From assembly GCA_905250115.1 (NCBI GenBank), contig CAJNOI010000326.1, positions 1-64,000 on the forward strand: DNA of 64,000 bases, read 5' to 3'. Each line of letters opens with the position of its first letter. Position 1 is the first letter of the stretch. The translations under genes were made by a program, and so were the position numbers. Positions 1 to 12,311 of this stretch are shown here, in pieces. The notes under the pieces were generated by a model, which saw only the letters and a list, made by a program, of their open reading frames with translations, was not told the DNA's origin and made no database searches. The DNA comes from Adineta steineri (Eukaryota > Rotifera > Eurotatoria > Adinetida > Adinetidae).

Positions 1-3000
1 ATCTAGTAATAAAGAATACAAGAAATTAGTTCAGTCACAAGTTAATACTGATCTCCTTAAAATATGATTAAGTCATCAGCAACTAATCTACTAATATAAA
101 TGCCTACCTCGGCTTCCTCAATATACTGTAGAATTGGCCACGCAACAGCACATGCATCAAGAAATGTTTTCATACTTGGCGCTAAATAACCAAGAAACTG
201 TATTCCTTCAGTTACTAATGTGACAACCTATATATTTATATAAATACAGTTTAATTATTATTAAAATAGTTTATAAATACCACGACGATTTGACTAATAT
301 CAAGTGTAGGATGTAATCCTGTTGTTTGCAGCCATATTCCTGCAAGAAAACCGAGTGCTGTCGTCCAATAAGTGAAAATCGAAAGTATTCCGACATAACA
401 ACCATACATAAATCCTTTGCGAAGTGCATATTTTGTGTTATTTTTCAATTTTGAGGCGTATCTAATGTATAGAAATATTGAAATTAAAACAATGAATTAT
501 TGAGTTTGGCACCATCATTAATTTTAATCAATATAGACACATTTTAAGAAGATTGTATTTTTTTATAGAAGACTTTTCATGAAATAAGAAGTTATGGTCT
601 CTAACTAATTTGACTATAAGACGACAATAAGGGCAAAGCATGACGTTAAATGTAATCAGATATCTATTTACTATCCAGATCTAAAATATGTTATATGTCT
701 TTCTATTAGATAGATCCATCATTATAGTACTCATTAAGAATTTTTTCATAAATCTTGTTCTTATTGATAATAAGACTACTTTCTACAATAGTAATCAATA
801 CAATCATTTACCGTGTCTGTTCACTATTTTGTGCATTAAATGCAGTAACAGTACGAAAAGTCGTAAGTACTTCTTCGGCGACTTGTCCTGCATGTCCATA
901 GGATTTCATTTCTGAAATAGTTGTTTGAGCCGTCAGCTAAAAAATATAAAATAAAAAACAAGAGTTAATGTAACTACTCATTGTTATAATGAATTTACCT
1001 TCGATAACATAAATGCAGCACCTACGCTCAATGGTTCCGAAGCTATTACGATTAAAGTAAGTGTCCAATCTGTAATAAATGCAAGAATAAGGCCAGCAAC
1101 AACAAAAATTGCACCAGACAACACTGCTGAGCTTGTCCAACCAATACCAGATTGAACTATAGCAAGATTACTGCAAACAAAACAAATGAAATTTAATTTG
1201 GTGAATATGTAAGAATAATCTTATTAAATAATATTTTAACTGTCTACTATCAATTTTCTTGACCAGTTGTTTATAGAATATAGAGATATAGATTTTACTA
1301 ATGCAATCATTTCTTTGATGATGGATTCTTTCTCATCTAATTCTATGAAAAACCTATGCCATTTAATTGTGTATCTAGTTAATTTCTTGTTGCAAAACCG
1401 ATCAGTAATCAAATGATAAAGACTTACTCAAATAGATTATTGATTGATATTTTTGTAGTGTCGAAATATGATACATTCTAAAGAATAAAAAAAATCAGGG
1501 ACATACATAAAAAGAAGAACGAATAGCAATTTATATTTTAAACAATTGTGCTAAATACAAAACTGATAATTGAATGTTCTATTCCCGAACATTTTTTTTC
1601 GTAAATGTCTTATTCTAAAAAACCTCTTCGAAGATGATACAGTATTTTAATTATATAGTATATTGAGATATATGAATAACCATTAGTCTTAAGAGTTACA
1701 TACCCTAGCAAGAGTTGCTTTGAAAAGATCAATTCGTATTCGATTTGTCAATCGAGTTGAGGCTAATTCAAAGAATATATATTGAAAATAACAGACCACC
1801 AATTGAATTAAACCAACCACTAGAAAGAAAATGTTATAATATTGATCAAGATAAAATAAAGCTACCTACCGACAAGTAGAATCACTTTTGCGTGAACATC
1901 ATTATGAAACGAATCGGTACTATCTTGGCTATTAGCTGTATTTGTATTCGTTTGATTACCAGTTGAACAAAGACTAAAAAGATATGTTTTTTTTTCATTA
2001 AATGTATTACAATCATTTTAATCATATCTCCATTTCTCTTTTCCTTTTAAGTCAGTCTATATTCTTGTTTCTTAATTTTCTATCTGCTAGTCACTGATAT
2101 AATCTCTTTTAACAGTATTAAAATACTACTATTCAAGTATATAGATAGTAGTTATTTAAACTAGGAAGAAAACGTTAAAAAAAATACCTGGCATTCGATA
2201 TGCTGCTATTAAATCCTGTAGTATTCGATATGCATGAAGTTAAATTCTGATTGTTGCATTGAAGATTTGTCATGCGTGAGACGAATAAACTGACTACTTG
2301 TCCAAAAAGTAGAACAAAAAACATATGTCCAATAGCATAAATAGCAGCTGCAAGAACACCCAAAATAATCATCACATAATCCCCAATATTTCCAAAAGAC
2401 AACTAAAAAAAATACAAATTTTAGATTCATTTCCATATATAAATTCAGACATCAAATAGTATTACATGTAGATAAAAATATGCAAAATACTAAGGAGTCT
2501 ATTTAATCAAGAATACCTTTTAGATGAAAGATATCATTTTCTAAATATCCCATAGGGTCTCCCCATGTAAAAAATATTGGCGTAAAAATCAACTGAAAAA
2601 TGATTATAATCGGTTAAAATTTCATTAAAAATCGATTTAAATCATACATCTTTAATCGATTTTTGACATTTTTAACCGGTTCTAATCGGATATAACTGAG
2701 AAAAATTTAACTTTTCTGGATTATTATGATAAACTACAATTAAAACCGATTAAGAATTCACAAAAAAATTGATCATAACTGATTTTTGTCAATGACAAAT
2801 GAAAAAATATAGTTCGGTTTTCATCGATTACAATCAATTTTTTTGTAAATTCTTAATCGATTTTAATTGTAGTTTATCATAATAATCCAGGAAAGTTGAG
2901 TTTTTCTCGGTTATATCCGATTAGAACCGGTTAAAAATGTCAAAAATCGATTAAAGGTGTATGATTTAAATCGATTTTTAATCAAATTTTAACCGATTAT

Positions 3001-3350
3001 AATCTGATTTTTCTTTAAATATTTTTACATGGGTTATTAATCGTTACTAATCATCCTTGGTTATAATTTTAGTATTTAAAAGAATTTAAATGCTAGTTTA
3101 TGACAATGTGATGTATATTATAGACATTAGAATTTCATTCTTTTACTTACCAGATGTTTGACGACAACAAATGATCCATGATGATTTAGCTCGTTTTCAT
3201 CGGGTACTGTTGTACCATTTATCTTTATTGTCTCACTAGTTCTGAAACATCTACACAATCTAAATACAAATACGAAAAAAAAAATTAAATATTTATATTC
3301 TATATATATAATCATGAAATTCCTCACCGAGCTATTGATCTTAATATCAT
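1..3350 (-). CDS. ABCB/P-glycoprotein-like transporter, 5' part (runs off window start)
   Basis: Ten exons can be read on the minus strand: 3328-3350 (ATG at 3350), 3151-3259, 2190-2403, 1870-1975, 1705-1821, 1424-1479, 999-1171, 812-937, 283-463 and 109-229, joined by GT-AG introns in compatible phase. They encode a short hydrophilic N-terminus and most of the first membrane domain of a full ABCB exporter. TM1 reads GDYVMIILGVLAAAIYAIG, followed by an Asn-rich extracellular loop, a helix near WTLTLIVIASEPLS, and the coupling segment GQVAEEVLTTFRTVTAFNAQ, which corresponds to AGAVAEEVLAAIRTVIAFGG in P-glycoprotein. The nucleotide-binding domains would lie beyond base 1. The family pumps lipophilic compounds out of cells using ATP. 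Relative to P-glycoprotein, about 15 residues are missing where exon 1424-1479 joins 999-1171. Family assignment is firm; the exact substrate is unknown. Confidence 0.85.
2562..3033. repeat. 472-bp foldback (MITE-like) element in ABCB intron 2
   Basis: The two halves are near-perfect inverted copies ending in CCCATGTAAAAA / TTTTTACATGGG. The arms contain many ATCGATTTTTAA and AACCGGTT motifs, and a short unique centre lies near 2770-2830. No coding capacity is seen. It fills most of the intron 2404-3150, far longer than the other introns of this gene. It is probably a non-autonomous DNA transposon; no clear target-site duplication was identified. Confidence 0.85.
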
Positions 3351-6293
3351 TTTGTCTATACTTGTGAAAACAATGTCTAGAAATAAAACGTTAGTAAAAA
3401 TTATGACGTAACATTCACAGAAGATGATATCCAACTGGGTTAAAACCATTGAATTGCTTATTATTCTATCTGAATAAGGATTTATTTAATCTTTTATATA
3501 GTCATTTAATTAGTTCTCGAAATTTAAAATATTTTATTTAAACAAACTCTATCGTATTTACTTGTAGAAAATTATAGTAAAATAAACTTTGGTAATGAGT
3601 TTTTTCTAGGTATTCATTTTTTGTATTTTTGATTCTTATACATCTAATTAAAATGCATCGAAATAACTATTTTTTTCATTCTTGTATTTTAACATAGAAC
3701 ATCTACTTTTTCTTTTGGTAAAAAATGAATATGAGTAGAATTTTTAAGTCGTTTCTTATCCATAGAGATTATGAAGGTAAAATTCTTTGTCTGTTTTGAG
3801 CAGCTGATAATAATGTATTGAGAAAGATAATTTTATTAGACCGAAGATTCTATATGTACTTATCAGTATATCAATTTCGGTTTAAAAACAATACTTAGTG
3901 GTGGATCTAGGATTTTTCTGATGGGATGCAACTGCACCTAACGCACCCCTTCCAAGTCCGCCACTAACAACACTCTTCATTACCTTCTTTTGAATTCTTA
4001 AGTGCAAAATAACAACTCACTTTTGTTTATTTGTTCGACTACTTCTGAATAAGTTATTGAGAAAAATGGTAAAAACATCTTTTGCTTGTTGAAGATGTGA
4101 TCATATATTTGAGTCACTGGAAGCCATTGGAATTCGAAAAATATATAAGACAAATCAGTTTTGCTTGTGTCAAGAGAGTGTTGATCAATCAATAAGAAGT
4201 CATATAATAACACTTTGTTTTTCTAACATGAAGAAAAAAAAATTTTAATGATTAAAGAAAAATTTGTCCTTGTATCACTTTTTTCATTGCTTGTTTCTCA
4301 ATATATTAACATCTGATTTCGATCAACAACCAAAGAAGCAAATAAATTTTCGATAAGTTAACATGTAAATGCTAAATAACAAATGATAAAATCAACAAAA
4401 ATAACATTAATGTTATTTTATGATGTACCGACGAGGCACAATACTTAATAATTTTCTACTGTCTACATACAAAAAGATATTTCACATTTAAAAAAATGCG
4501 GATCAATCAGTTAACACGAGACGTCAAATTATGAATCGATTCAATATGAAATCCATTCTATTCCGATAGGATTTATCGATCGAAATAAATTATTTGAGAT
4601 ATGACTTTAATTCATGCAAGAAAAAACATGTTTAATAATATTCTTCGAAAATTTTAATAAATATATCTTGTATTCCCATAGCATTGATTATTATTCAAAC
4701 CATGACTTTCTACCTACGTATATAAGAAAAAGGTATGGATGAAAGTCTATAAATATACTTTAATAGTTTTTTTTTGTTTACTTTTTTTTTCGATTATTTT
4801 TATTTTTAAACCTTGATTATTATTTCAAAATCATCTATTGTAATTTTTAATTCCGAATGTTGCATAATATTTGTTTAGAAAGATTATTTATATCAATCAT
4901 AAATGATTATATACAATCGCTGTATGAAAGATCATTTAAATATTCTATTTTTTAGGTTATATATGTAAATAACTAGAAAGATGCTGTAGGAAGAAGCGAA
5001 ATATAATAATTTTCATTGTTTTAAACATTTTTACAAGACAAAATATTTTAATTTATTCGCAGGTTTAGCAAATACTGATGCGCCCAAGTTAGATTTACAG
5101 GCTTCAATTTTTTTAAAATAAAGGAAAAGGGTGTAAGTTTCATTATAGATTATACAAATCGCTTTTGAATAAATTCAAACAGAAAACTTTACTCGAATAT
5201 CTTTTGTTATTGCGTATCATCTTTGAAATATTCGTTCACGTGATTAAATTTATGTACTTGGAAAGGAATGTGCAGTAGAAACTAATTCACATATGAAAAA
5301 GTAAGTTTAATGTAGTTAATGTTAAAAATTAATATATTTTGAAAATTTTCGATCTTCTTTCGATCATTATCAACCTTTAACATAATCTTATAACAAAATG
5401 TTATACAAAAAGAGATTCTACAAATATATGAACACGAAAAGATGAAACATAAATATATAGAACTATAGTCATGATACATCATAATTATAATCATTTACTT
5501 ATACATCATAAACATGAACATGAATGGTTCTTAAATTCATTCCACAAGTAATTATACTCAATTTGTTTAATACTACTTATGTATCAATAATGTATGAAAA
5601 ATAATAATAATCTTGAGATTTTAATTTTGTATAACATCTTGTTATAAGGTTATGTTAAAGGTTGATAATGATCGAAAGAAGATCGAAAATTTCGAAAATA
5701 TATTAATTTTCAACATTAACTACATTAAACTTACTTTTTCATTTAAATTGATTAAAATCTCAAGATTATTATTATTTTTCATACATAATTCACATACAAA
5801 ATAAGTACAACAATATACTTTTGCATAGATAAGGAGAAATGTTATATTAATCAAAAATAAAATAATTAATTTAATATTTCCATTTTTGTGCAAAGATATT
5901 GACGTAGAAGTGAAAACGTGATAGAAAAATTATGTACAACTTTTAAGTATACTAAATATACTATGAATGAAGTATATAAGTTTAGTCCTACTTATTTCAA
6001 TTACACAAAAAATACAATTGATGACGAAATATTGTTTTAAAAGTCTGTATCGGTTACGCTAATGATTCAAAGCAAACAATTTTCTACATCGACAATATTT
6101 TGTTATCATGGTTATCTTCATTTTATACGAAAAAAAATATCAAAATTAAAATTGTGATTGCAAAATAGAATAATTCATTTACTTTGATATGACGTCTTTA
6201 TTAAATGTTATATAGCCATAAGTTTTTTTCCATTCTGTTGTTCTTTTAAGTGGTTATGACGATTCGATGATGGATATGATGACGGGATTAATA
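3351..6293. other. non-coding spacer upstream of the ABCB gene
   Basis: No convincing gene is seen. A short element near 3897-3969 has ends GTGGTGGATCTAGG and a matching GTCCGCCAC, typical of small hAT-like MITEs. A minus-strand frame at 3998-4213 (71 codons) has no recognisable motif. The rest is AT-rich, apart from the foldback at 5283-5790 listed separately. Confidence 0.5.
5283..5790. repeat. compound foldback repeat
   Basis: Bases 5293-5411 pair with 5626-5742 as long inverted arms (GATCGAAAGAAGATCG motif). A second, shorter inverted pair, 5591-5625 with 5753-5786, overlaps the first. Two alternative hairpins are therefore possible, suggesting a nested or rearranged element. A decayed single-arm relative is present at 14815-14955. 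Confidence 0.75.
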
Positions 6294-6373
6294 GGCAGCG
6301 TGGCCGAGCGGTCTAAGGCGCCGGTTTAAGGCACCGGTCCGAAAGGGCGTGAGTTCGAATCTCACCGCTGTCA
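6294..6373 (+). tRNA. tRNA-Leu (AAG)
   Basis: An 80-nt cloverleaf can be folded by eye. The acceptor stem GGCAGCG pairs with CGCTGTC (one G-U), with discriminator A. The anticodon stem CCGGT/ACCGG encloses loop TTAAGGC, giving anticodon AAG. There is a long class-II variable arm, and a T-arm with GTTCGAATC. Internal promoter boxes A (TGGCCGAGCGG) and B (GAGTTCGAATCTC) are intact. There is no intron, and a T-run terminator follows at about 6378. No CCA is encoded, as expected in eukaryotes. Confidence 0.95.
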
Positions 6374-7744
6374 CTACTTTTTTGTCACATTAAAGTAGAA
6401 ATTATTATCTAATGTTTTTAAAATATCATTTGTAATAGAAATATGAAAATTTAGGTTAGTATTTTTTTTTTGCAGTATTCATATTGTACTTCTATCAAAT
6501 CATTTTCTTGGTTGATGAAAAGAAAGAAAAGATATTGTTATTGATCGTTTTAGAAGATCATGCCGAATATGATAAGAACTATATTTTATCTTGAGAAATG
6601 TGAGTGGAGATGAAAAGGAAATAAAACTCATATTCACATCTTTATCCATCTCTCATGATATGTACAAATCAAGCAGCACATATTTCTATTTTTTGTATTC
6701 TCCTTGAGCTTACATAAAACATAAGTTGAAAGTACTATTAAACCATAGAGATTAAAAATTGTATCATTCCCTATCACTGTTTTTACACACAAATTATCAT
6801 ACACATCTTTCATTAATATATCGACCTGGTTCGTCAGTAGGTAACTGGCATCTATTTTTCCAGTGCATGAAAACGTTTACTTGTTGTTACTAATGCATCC
6901 ATTGTTGCTTGATAATGGAGATATCAACTAGCATACTTAAGTGCTAGCAGTGGCATTTGAACAAGTAATCAGAAAGCCTGTTGTCTCAGACGTATACCTT
7001 GATGATATATTTGAAATATTTTGCGTACAATTGTATCTGAAAAACTAAACCGATAATCAATCAATTAAGAGTTCGTTTATCATTCTATGTTCTCATATTA
7101 AATTATATAAAATTTAATGCTCTTTCTAATCAAAAAAAAATTGAACTTATAATATTTTTTAAAATTCATACATTTTAACTAAATACTGATCCAAAAGAGA
7201 TAGACTTAAAATCTGAATAAAAAAGAAATCACCTTGCTTTTCTCCATAGAAGTATTAACGATAATCTATTGTACCAAAGCAATATTTACATCTGTCTAAT
7301 TAGTTAGATCGTAAATCTTCACTAGCATCTTCTCTTTCTTTGTGAAAACTTTTGTATTTATTCTCAAAATAATTCAAGTTTTAGTACAATATAAAATTCT
7401 TAATAGTAATATTTAAAAAAAGCTGTGTCTCCGAATTTTAAAAACAGAATATCCAAACCAAAAATATAGAAATTGAACTGCTGACAATAAATATTTTATT
7501 ATTCTGCATTTTTAAAATCATCTAATGTTTTCTCTTCTTAAAATATGACGAAAAAACACGAGTAACAAGCACGATGATTACCTTAACATACAGAATGAAA
7601 AATGTTGTTATTGTATATACACGCACATGGTTGCTCGTTTCAACATACTTAATATATTCTATGTGTCAGGAAGAAATTGCATAATATTAAGAAAGTTTCG
7701 AACTATATACATTTTGCAAAAACGTAAGCTTCATATCCAATAAA
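6374..7744. other. non-coding spacer
   Basis: AT-rich sequence between the tRNA and the F-box/LRR gene. No frame with recognisable protein similarity and no strong inverted repeat was noticed. The last 100-200 bases presumably contain the LRR gene promoter. Confidence 0.4.
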
Positions 7745-9393
7745 ATGACTGCATCTTTTCAAACACTACCAGTTGAACTTTTTTATCGTATTCTCGATAA
7801 ACTTGATATATTAACAATTATTATATCCTGTCGTAACGTTTGCGCAAGACTCAATGCAATAACAGACAGCTACGATCGATATCAGGTAAACTTTAATTTT
7901 ACGAGCAAAACAGATCTTGTTCGTCTTTTCAATAACGTTATTTTTTGAATATTATCTTTATTCTACGGTAGTACATAATATAGTCACAATACTTATAGAT
8001 TTTCCATCTTGAAATCGAGTTAGATATATAATAAAATAAAACTTTGAGATCTTAGTAATTTGTAGAACTATAAAATAATAAGAAAAATGAATGAATTTCA
8101 GACATGCACTGAATTGAATCTGTCTCGCAAAGTGGCAAACAACAAGACAGTAGTGGCAATCGTCAATGCATTAATATATAGTACAGTAAGATGAATCATG
8201 ACTTATTTGTCATATTATATATCTATTATTTCTATTCAATATAGAAAATAAAGACTCTAGATTTTCATGGTAATCATCTCGGTTATCATGAAGCATATCA
8301 TTTAGCCAATGCATTAAAAAATGATAAGGTAGCACTTACAACATTGAATCTTAGTAATAATTCTATCGGCTATCAAGGAACATATTATCTTGCCCAAATA
8401 TTAGAAACCAACATTGTAAGAAAAATTCTTAACTCATAAATTATAAATTTATTATTACTATAAAACATAGACACTTAAAATTCTAAGACTAAATCGTAGC
8501 TCGATTGGTGTTGCAGGAGCACATTTTCTGGCTAATGCATTGAAAAAGAATACCGTAGGAAAAACTTTTGCTTCTTTCATCTTTTATGCACTTTATTATT
8601 TCGAATAGAATCTAACAGTTCTAGAAATTCAACAAAATAAAATTGACATTGACGGAACAAACTATTTAGCTGATATGCTGAAATATAATAAGGTAAACTA
8701 TTTTCTTAAATCATGTATCATATATAAATCATTATCTTGTAATACAGACACTTATCACACTAGATTTAGCGCAAAATCATATAACCGATAAAGGAGCAGA
8801 ATATTTGGCTGCTGCTTTGCGTGATAATTCAGTTAGATGATTTCTCGATTTATTTATCTTTATATCTTGCTATTTAGACACTCAAAACTTTGAATCTTAG
8901 TAATAATCGTATCCAAGCCAAAGGTATACATTCTCTTGCTAATACATTAGAAATTAACACAGTAAGACAAGTTTACTAATTATTTCTATCATATCATTAT
9001 TCATATAGTCATTGACAACACTCTACTTTCGTTGTAATCGTATTGATCATGAAGGTGCACAATATCTGGCTAATGCATTATGTACTAACAAAGTAAGGCA
9101 ACGTTTTTTTTACTAAAATCCATTATCTATTTATCATAATCATTCAATAAAGACACTTACAACGTTAGATCTCACTAATAACAACATCGATAACGAAGGA
9201 GCAACATATCTAGCTAATGCATTAGAAAATAATACAGTGAGATCATTTCTATAGTAGTCTATAAAATATGCACTATTATCATTTTATGTAGACACTCTTA
9301 ATACTATGTCTTCAAAGTAATCCAATTGACCATGAAGGCACCCAATATTTAGCTAATATATTTAAAAATAATGTACGAAAAATATTGTATTAA
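7745..9393 (+). CDS. F-box plus leucine-rich-repeat protein with one 28-residue repeat per exon
   Basis: Ten exons: 7745-7885, 8102-8185, 8245-8415, 8471-8554, 8609-8692, 8748-8831, 8878-8961, 9009-9092, 9153-9236 and 9292-9393. They give 333 residues. Exon 1 (47 codons) is an F-box-like segment starting FQTLPVELFYRILDKLD. Exon 2 and exons 4-9 are exactly 84 nt, all phase 0, each encoding one ribonuclease-inhibitor/NLRC3-type repeat (TLxxLxLxxNxIxxxGAxxLAxALxxN). Exon 3 (171 nt) holds two repeats fused without an intron. The final exon adds one repeat and a short tail. F-box proteins normally recruit substrates to SCF ubiquitin ligases, with the LRR solenoid contacting the substrate; this role is inferred from domains only. 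Introns are about 47-60 bp except the 216-bp first one. Confidence 0.85.
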
Positions 9394-9871
9394 ATAAACA
9401 GTAATAAATATTCTATCTGATGTTTTCCCTGAATTTTTGATATAATTTATTAGTTCCAAGTATGATAATTCGATGATTTTGTTAACCACATCATACTAAC
9501 ATCCAAACTCTTTCATGTTGCTTTCTTATACTTTTTTGATGCACAGCAAGTAAAGAAAAGCAGAAATATAATGTATTTTATATTCGCCACGAGTTTGAGT
9601 AAAAGAATAAAGAAAAAGTAAATATGTCTACCTGGCCGCTTTCTCTTTGTCGTCTACCATTTCATTTAAGTATGTGTTTTTAAAGAAAAATATGATGCAC
9701 TTTTTGTTGATAAGAGAACAGCAGTGGGTTTTTTTCTATTTATTGATGTATTTAATCATCACAGAAAACCTCAATACGACATTGTTTTTTTGTTTTGTAA
9801 CAACCGAAAACAATTCCGTCGTTGATTTTTGACCACCACTGCAATCAATAAAAACCGAAACGATAGTTATA
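9394..9871. other. spacer between the LRR gene and the small acidic gene
   Basis: No supported feature. It is AT-rich, and the open frame at 9647-9832 looks non-coding (low-complexity, no motif). Confidence 0.35.
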
Positions 9872-10226
9872 ATGGTAAATATACTCTCTATATCCACCGA
9901 AACTGATCACTCCCAATGTCTATTGTTATCTATGTAGAGTTTTGATACTGACGAAAGTGATTATGATAATTTTGACGATGACAATAGTTCTATCAAAAAA
10001 CCTCCGCGTAAGTTATCCTTTATTTGATACCACAGAAAAGAACGACTCACTCAATAATCTATCGTTTACAGTTCCTGACAACTGCCAAGATGAAGTTCAA
10101 GGTATTGACTATATATCTGCCTGTTTTATGAATCGTTACAATGCTTGTCCAGTATTTTATCGAGATTCTCTTGACAACACTTGTCAAGAAGCATTCAAAT
10201 CGACAATCATCAAAGAAGTTTGCTAA
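9872..10226 (+). CDS. small acidic protein of unknown function
   Basis: A three-exon model gives 87 residues: ATG alone at 9872-9874, then 9938-10007, then 10036-10226, with GT-AG introns of 63 and 28 bp. The N-terminus is strongly acidic (SFDTDESDYDNFDDDN) and followed by KKPP. The C-terminal half contains several cysteines (DNCQ, SACF, NACPVF, NTCQ, KEVC) without a pattern I recognise. The 28-bp intron is unusually small, which lowers confidence. The gene could instead be a 5' portion of the F-box-like gene that starts about 280 bp downstream, but no splice joining them was found. Confidence 0.4.
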
Positions 10227-10506
10227 CCTTTGCTTGATTAACATACGGAACATGGAAGACTATTTTTTTTAGCGTCGTCCAGTACTTCTCTATATACATC
10301 ATGATTGGAGTACTTACACGAATGTCTTTTGTTCAAATATTTTTTGTTCAGAGACTTTGATCGAATATTTACTTGACAATTATATTGTTTGGCCATGGGA
10401 TATAACATATGAGTCAAACAGAAACAAGTAAATCAGTTTTTCATTGTGCTATAATAAACACAAAAATATTTACATCGAGATTAAATCTTTAAATTCTTTT
10501 TTAAAG

Positions 10507-11653
10507 ATTGATACAAATCTGGGAAAAATTGTTACCTGCTGGACCTTTGGAGAATTATTCTCTGGAACAATATCCATTGCTTATTGGTATAATGCGAAAA
10601 TCTTCAAAAGAAAGTCCGTGGTTATCTTCATCTGAATATGAATGGAAATCATTGCTCACACGTGATAGATTAACACGCACTCAAGAGGCAGTTACTCGCG
10701 AGACATTAAAACAAGAATTAGAGATCTTTAACAAAGAATGTCATGATCACGAAGAAACTTTGGTAAATTGTTTTTTCCTATTGTGTCTCTAATTGATTTT
10801 ATTTTAGTCATTCGACTTCAGTGCTCGTAGTGGTCTTTGTTCAAAAGTCATGCTTGAAATAGTTCAATACCTTTCATTAAATGATATGGTAAATGCATTT
10901 TCTAGTAGTATTCTCCCATTATTATATGAACATGAAACAAAAGTACATATATCTCAAACGAGCACAACCTTTTTCAATATGGTTCTTTGGAAAATCAGAC
11001 CTGAACAGATTGTTTCTTTACGTCTTAATCCTAGTCCACTATTTCCAGAGATTCCTTCATTTATGTTACATAGCTTCAGCAACCTTATCTCACTCACTCT
11101 TGTCAATCCAATGCATGTTGGCGAAATTAACAAATATGTTTTTTATTTTCCAAAATTAATCTGTCTTTCATTGTACTATGACAATGAAGCTAATTTCTTA
11201 GAAATAAGAAGTATTTTATCACAAATTCGCGAGCCCATCAAACGATTCGAAATCCATTGTGCTGGAGCATTCTGTACGCATTATAACGGATATGAACTGT
11301 ATCAAAGTAGTTTACAGGATTGGAATGTTGAATATTTTCTCATTGAAATAGGCCCGCTTCTTTTGCCTTCAATGAGCCAGTGTATTCAAGGATGCAAATC
11401 ATGTTTTCTGGCTACAATATTAAAATTCATTAATACCATGGTCAATATTCGACATGTTCGTCTTATTACCGATAAGTGTAATCTTGATCAATTTTTAGAT
11501 TGGAATGAATGGAAAACTTCGACGAGCAACTGTAAAAAATTAAAGACAATAACAGTGGAAATATGGACACATACTTCGTCGGGAGAACGATATGTAGAGA
11601 AGGCAATGAAATTCTACACATGCCCTCAAAATCATCAAACAATTACCGATTAA
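10507..11653 (+). CDS. F-box-like protein, 5' end unresolved
   Basis: Exon 10507-10762 joins exon 10808-11653 through a 45-bp GT-AG intron, and the stop is at 11651-11653. The first exon encodes a charged helical segment (RDRLTRTQEAVTRETLKQEL). The second begins with an F-box-like stretch (SGLCSKVMLEIVQYLSLNDM) followed by about 230 residues of irregular leucine-rich sequence, a layout common in bdelloid F-box-like proteins. The acceptor at 10506 implies at least one upstream coding exon; ATG at 10411 is a candidate but its phase does not fit. A polyadenylation signal AATAAA lies at about 11699. Probable role: substrate adaptor of a ubiquitin ligase, inferred from the weak F-box only. Confidence 0.6.
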
Positions 11654-11807
11654 TCACTGATTTTTGTGGTGAATCTGGATTATTTGATCGATTCTTCTAA
11701 TAAACCTGATTTTCCTCTATTATGCTATTTGTTTTATTTTAATTTTAATTTATTATTTAACATAAAAAACATTATAGGATAGAAATAACAGTCGAAAAAG
11801 GTAAAAA

Positions 11808-12056
11808 TAAAATAAAAAAAAAGTATCCGGAATCGAATCAAATTTTTTTAGTTCAATTGTTTTCTAATACAAATTAGAATAATTGCCTCAGTTAACATTT
11901 TCTAACACACACATCCTCACGATAGTGTGTCATTATCTTATTATTATTGTTCACAACGACTGATAAACATCTTACAAATAATTTTCACCACATACTAATA
12001 AGTCATCCAGTTCACCCTTGTAGTTGATGATGTTATTCGTTAGTATGCATACTTCT
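11808..12056. repeat. dispersed/duplicated spacer, copy 1 (next to TFIIA cassette)
   Basis: This block is clearly similar, in the same orientation, to 15243-15588. Shared segments include GGAATCGAATCAAATTTTTT, AACACACACATCCTCACGAT and TATTCGTTAGTATGCATACT. A weaker third relative lies at 37150-37270. Copies 1 and 2 both sit immediately left of an SL RNA relic, so they mark a segmental duplication that includes the SL cassette. Confidence 0.75.
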
Positions 12057-12113
12057 AATGGAAGTTACATAAATGTCTTATAAGCTAATTCTAATTGTTT
12101 TTTAATGGACAGT

Positions 12114-12185
12114 GTTGCTCTGGCAGATCAGTGTTACCACTAATCAGCACAATTTCGTCATCGCAACATGTATTTGATTAGTAAA
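12114..12185 (-). pseudogene. truncated SL RNA gene: intron portion only, downstream of TFIIA
   Basis: Read on the minus strand, this matches the intron part of the intact SL RNA genes, from near CTAATCAAATACATGTTGCG to the closing GCCAGAGCAAC. The leader exon and splice donor are missing on its 5' side. In their place stands the A10 tract (T10 at 12186-12195 on the plus strand) ending the TFIIA transcription unit. It is therefore the 3' half of an SL RNA gene split by that unit. Confidence 0.85.
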
Positions 12186-12311
12186 TTTTTTTTTTCTAAA
12201 AGATGAAAAAATCCATTATTTATTTTATGTATCCCAAAAAAAAGAACTTCGATTAGTATTAAGATTCAAAAAAATGACGTATATATCAAGATTAATGTTA
12301 TAGAAATTATT

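Noticed and set aside
1172..1423. In-frame 57-codon stretch within an ABCB intron
   Set aside because: No similarity to ABC transporters, ends in a stop, and the flanking exons splice well without it.
6294..6373. Anticodon TAA for the tRNA
   Set aside because: Counting the 5-bp anticodon stem and 7-base loop places AAG, not TAA, at positions 34-36.
10059..10253. Minus-strand frame opposite the small acidic gene
   Set aside because: Antisense shadow without motif.
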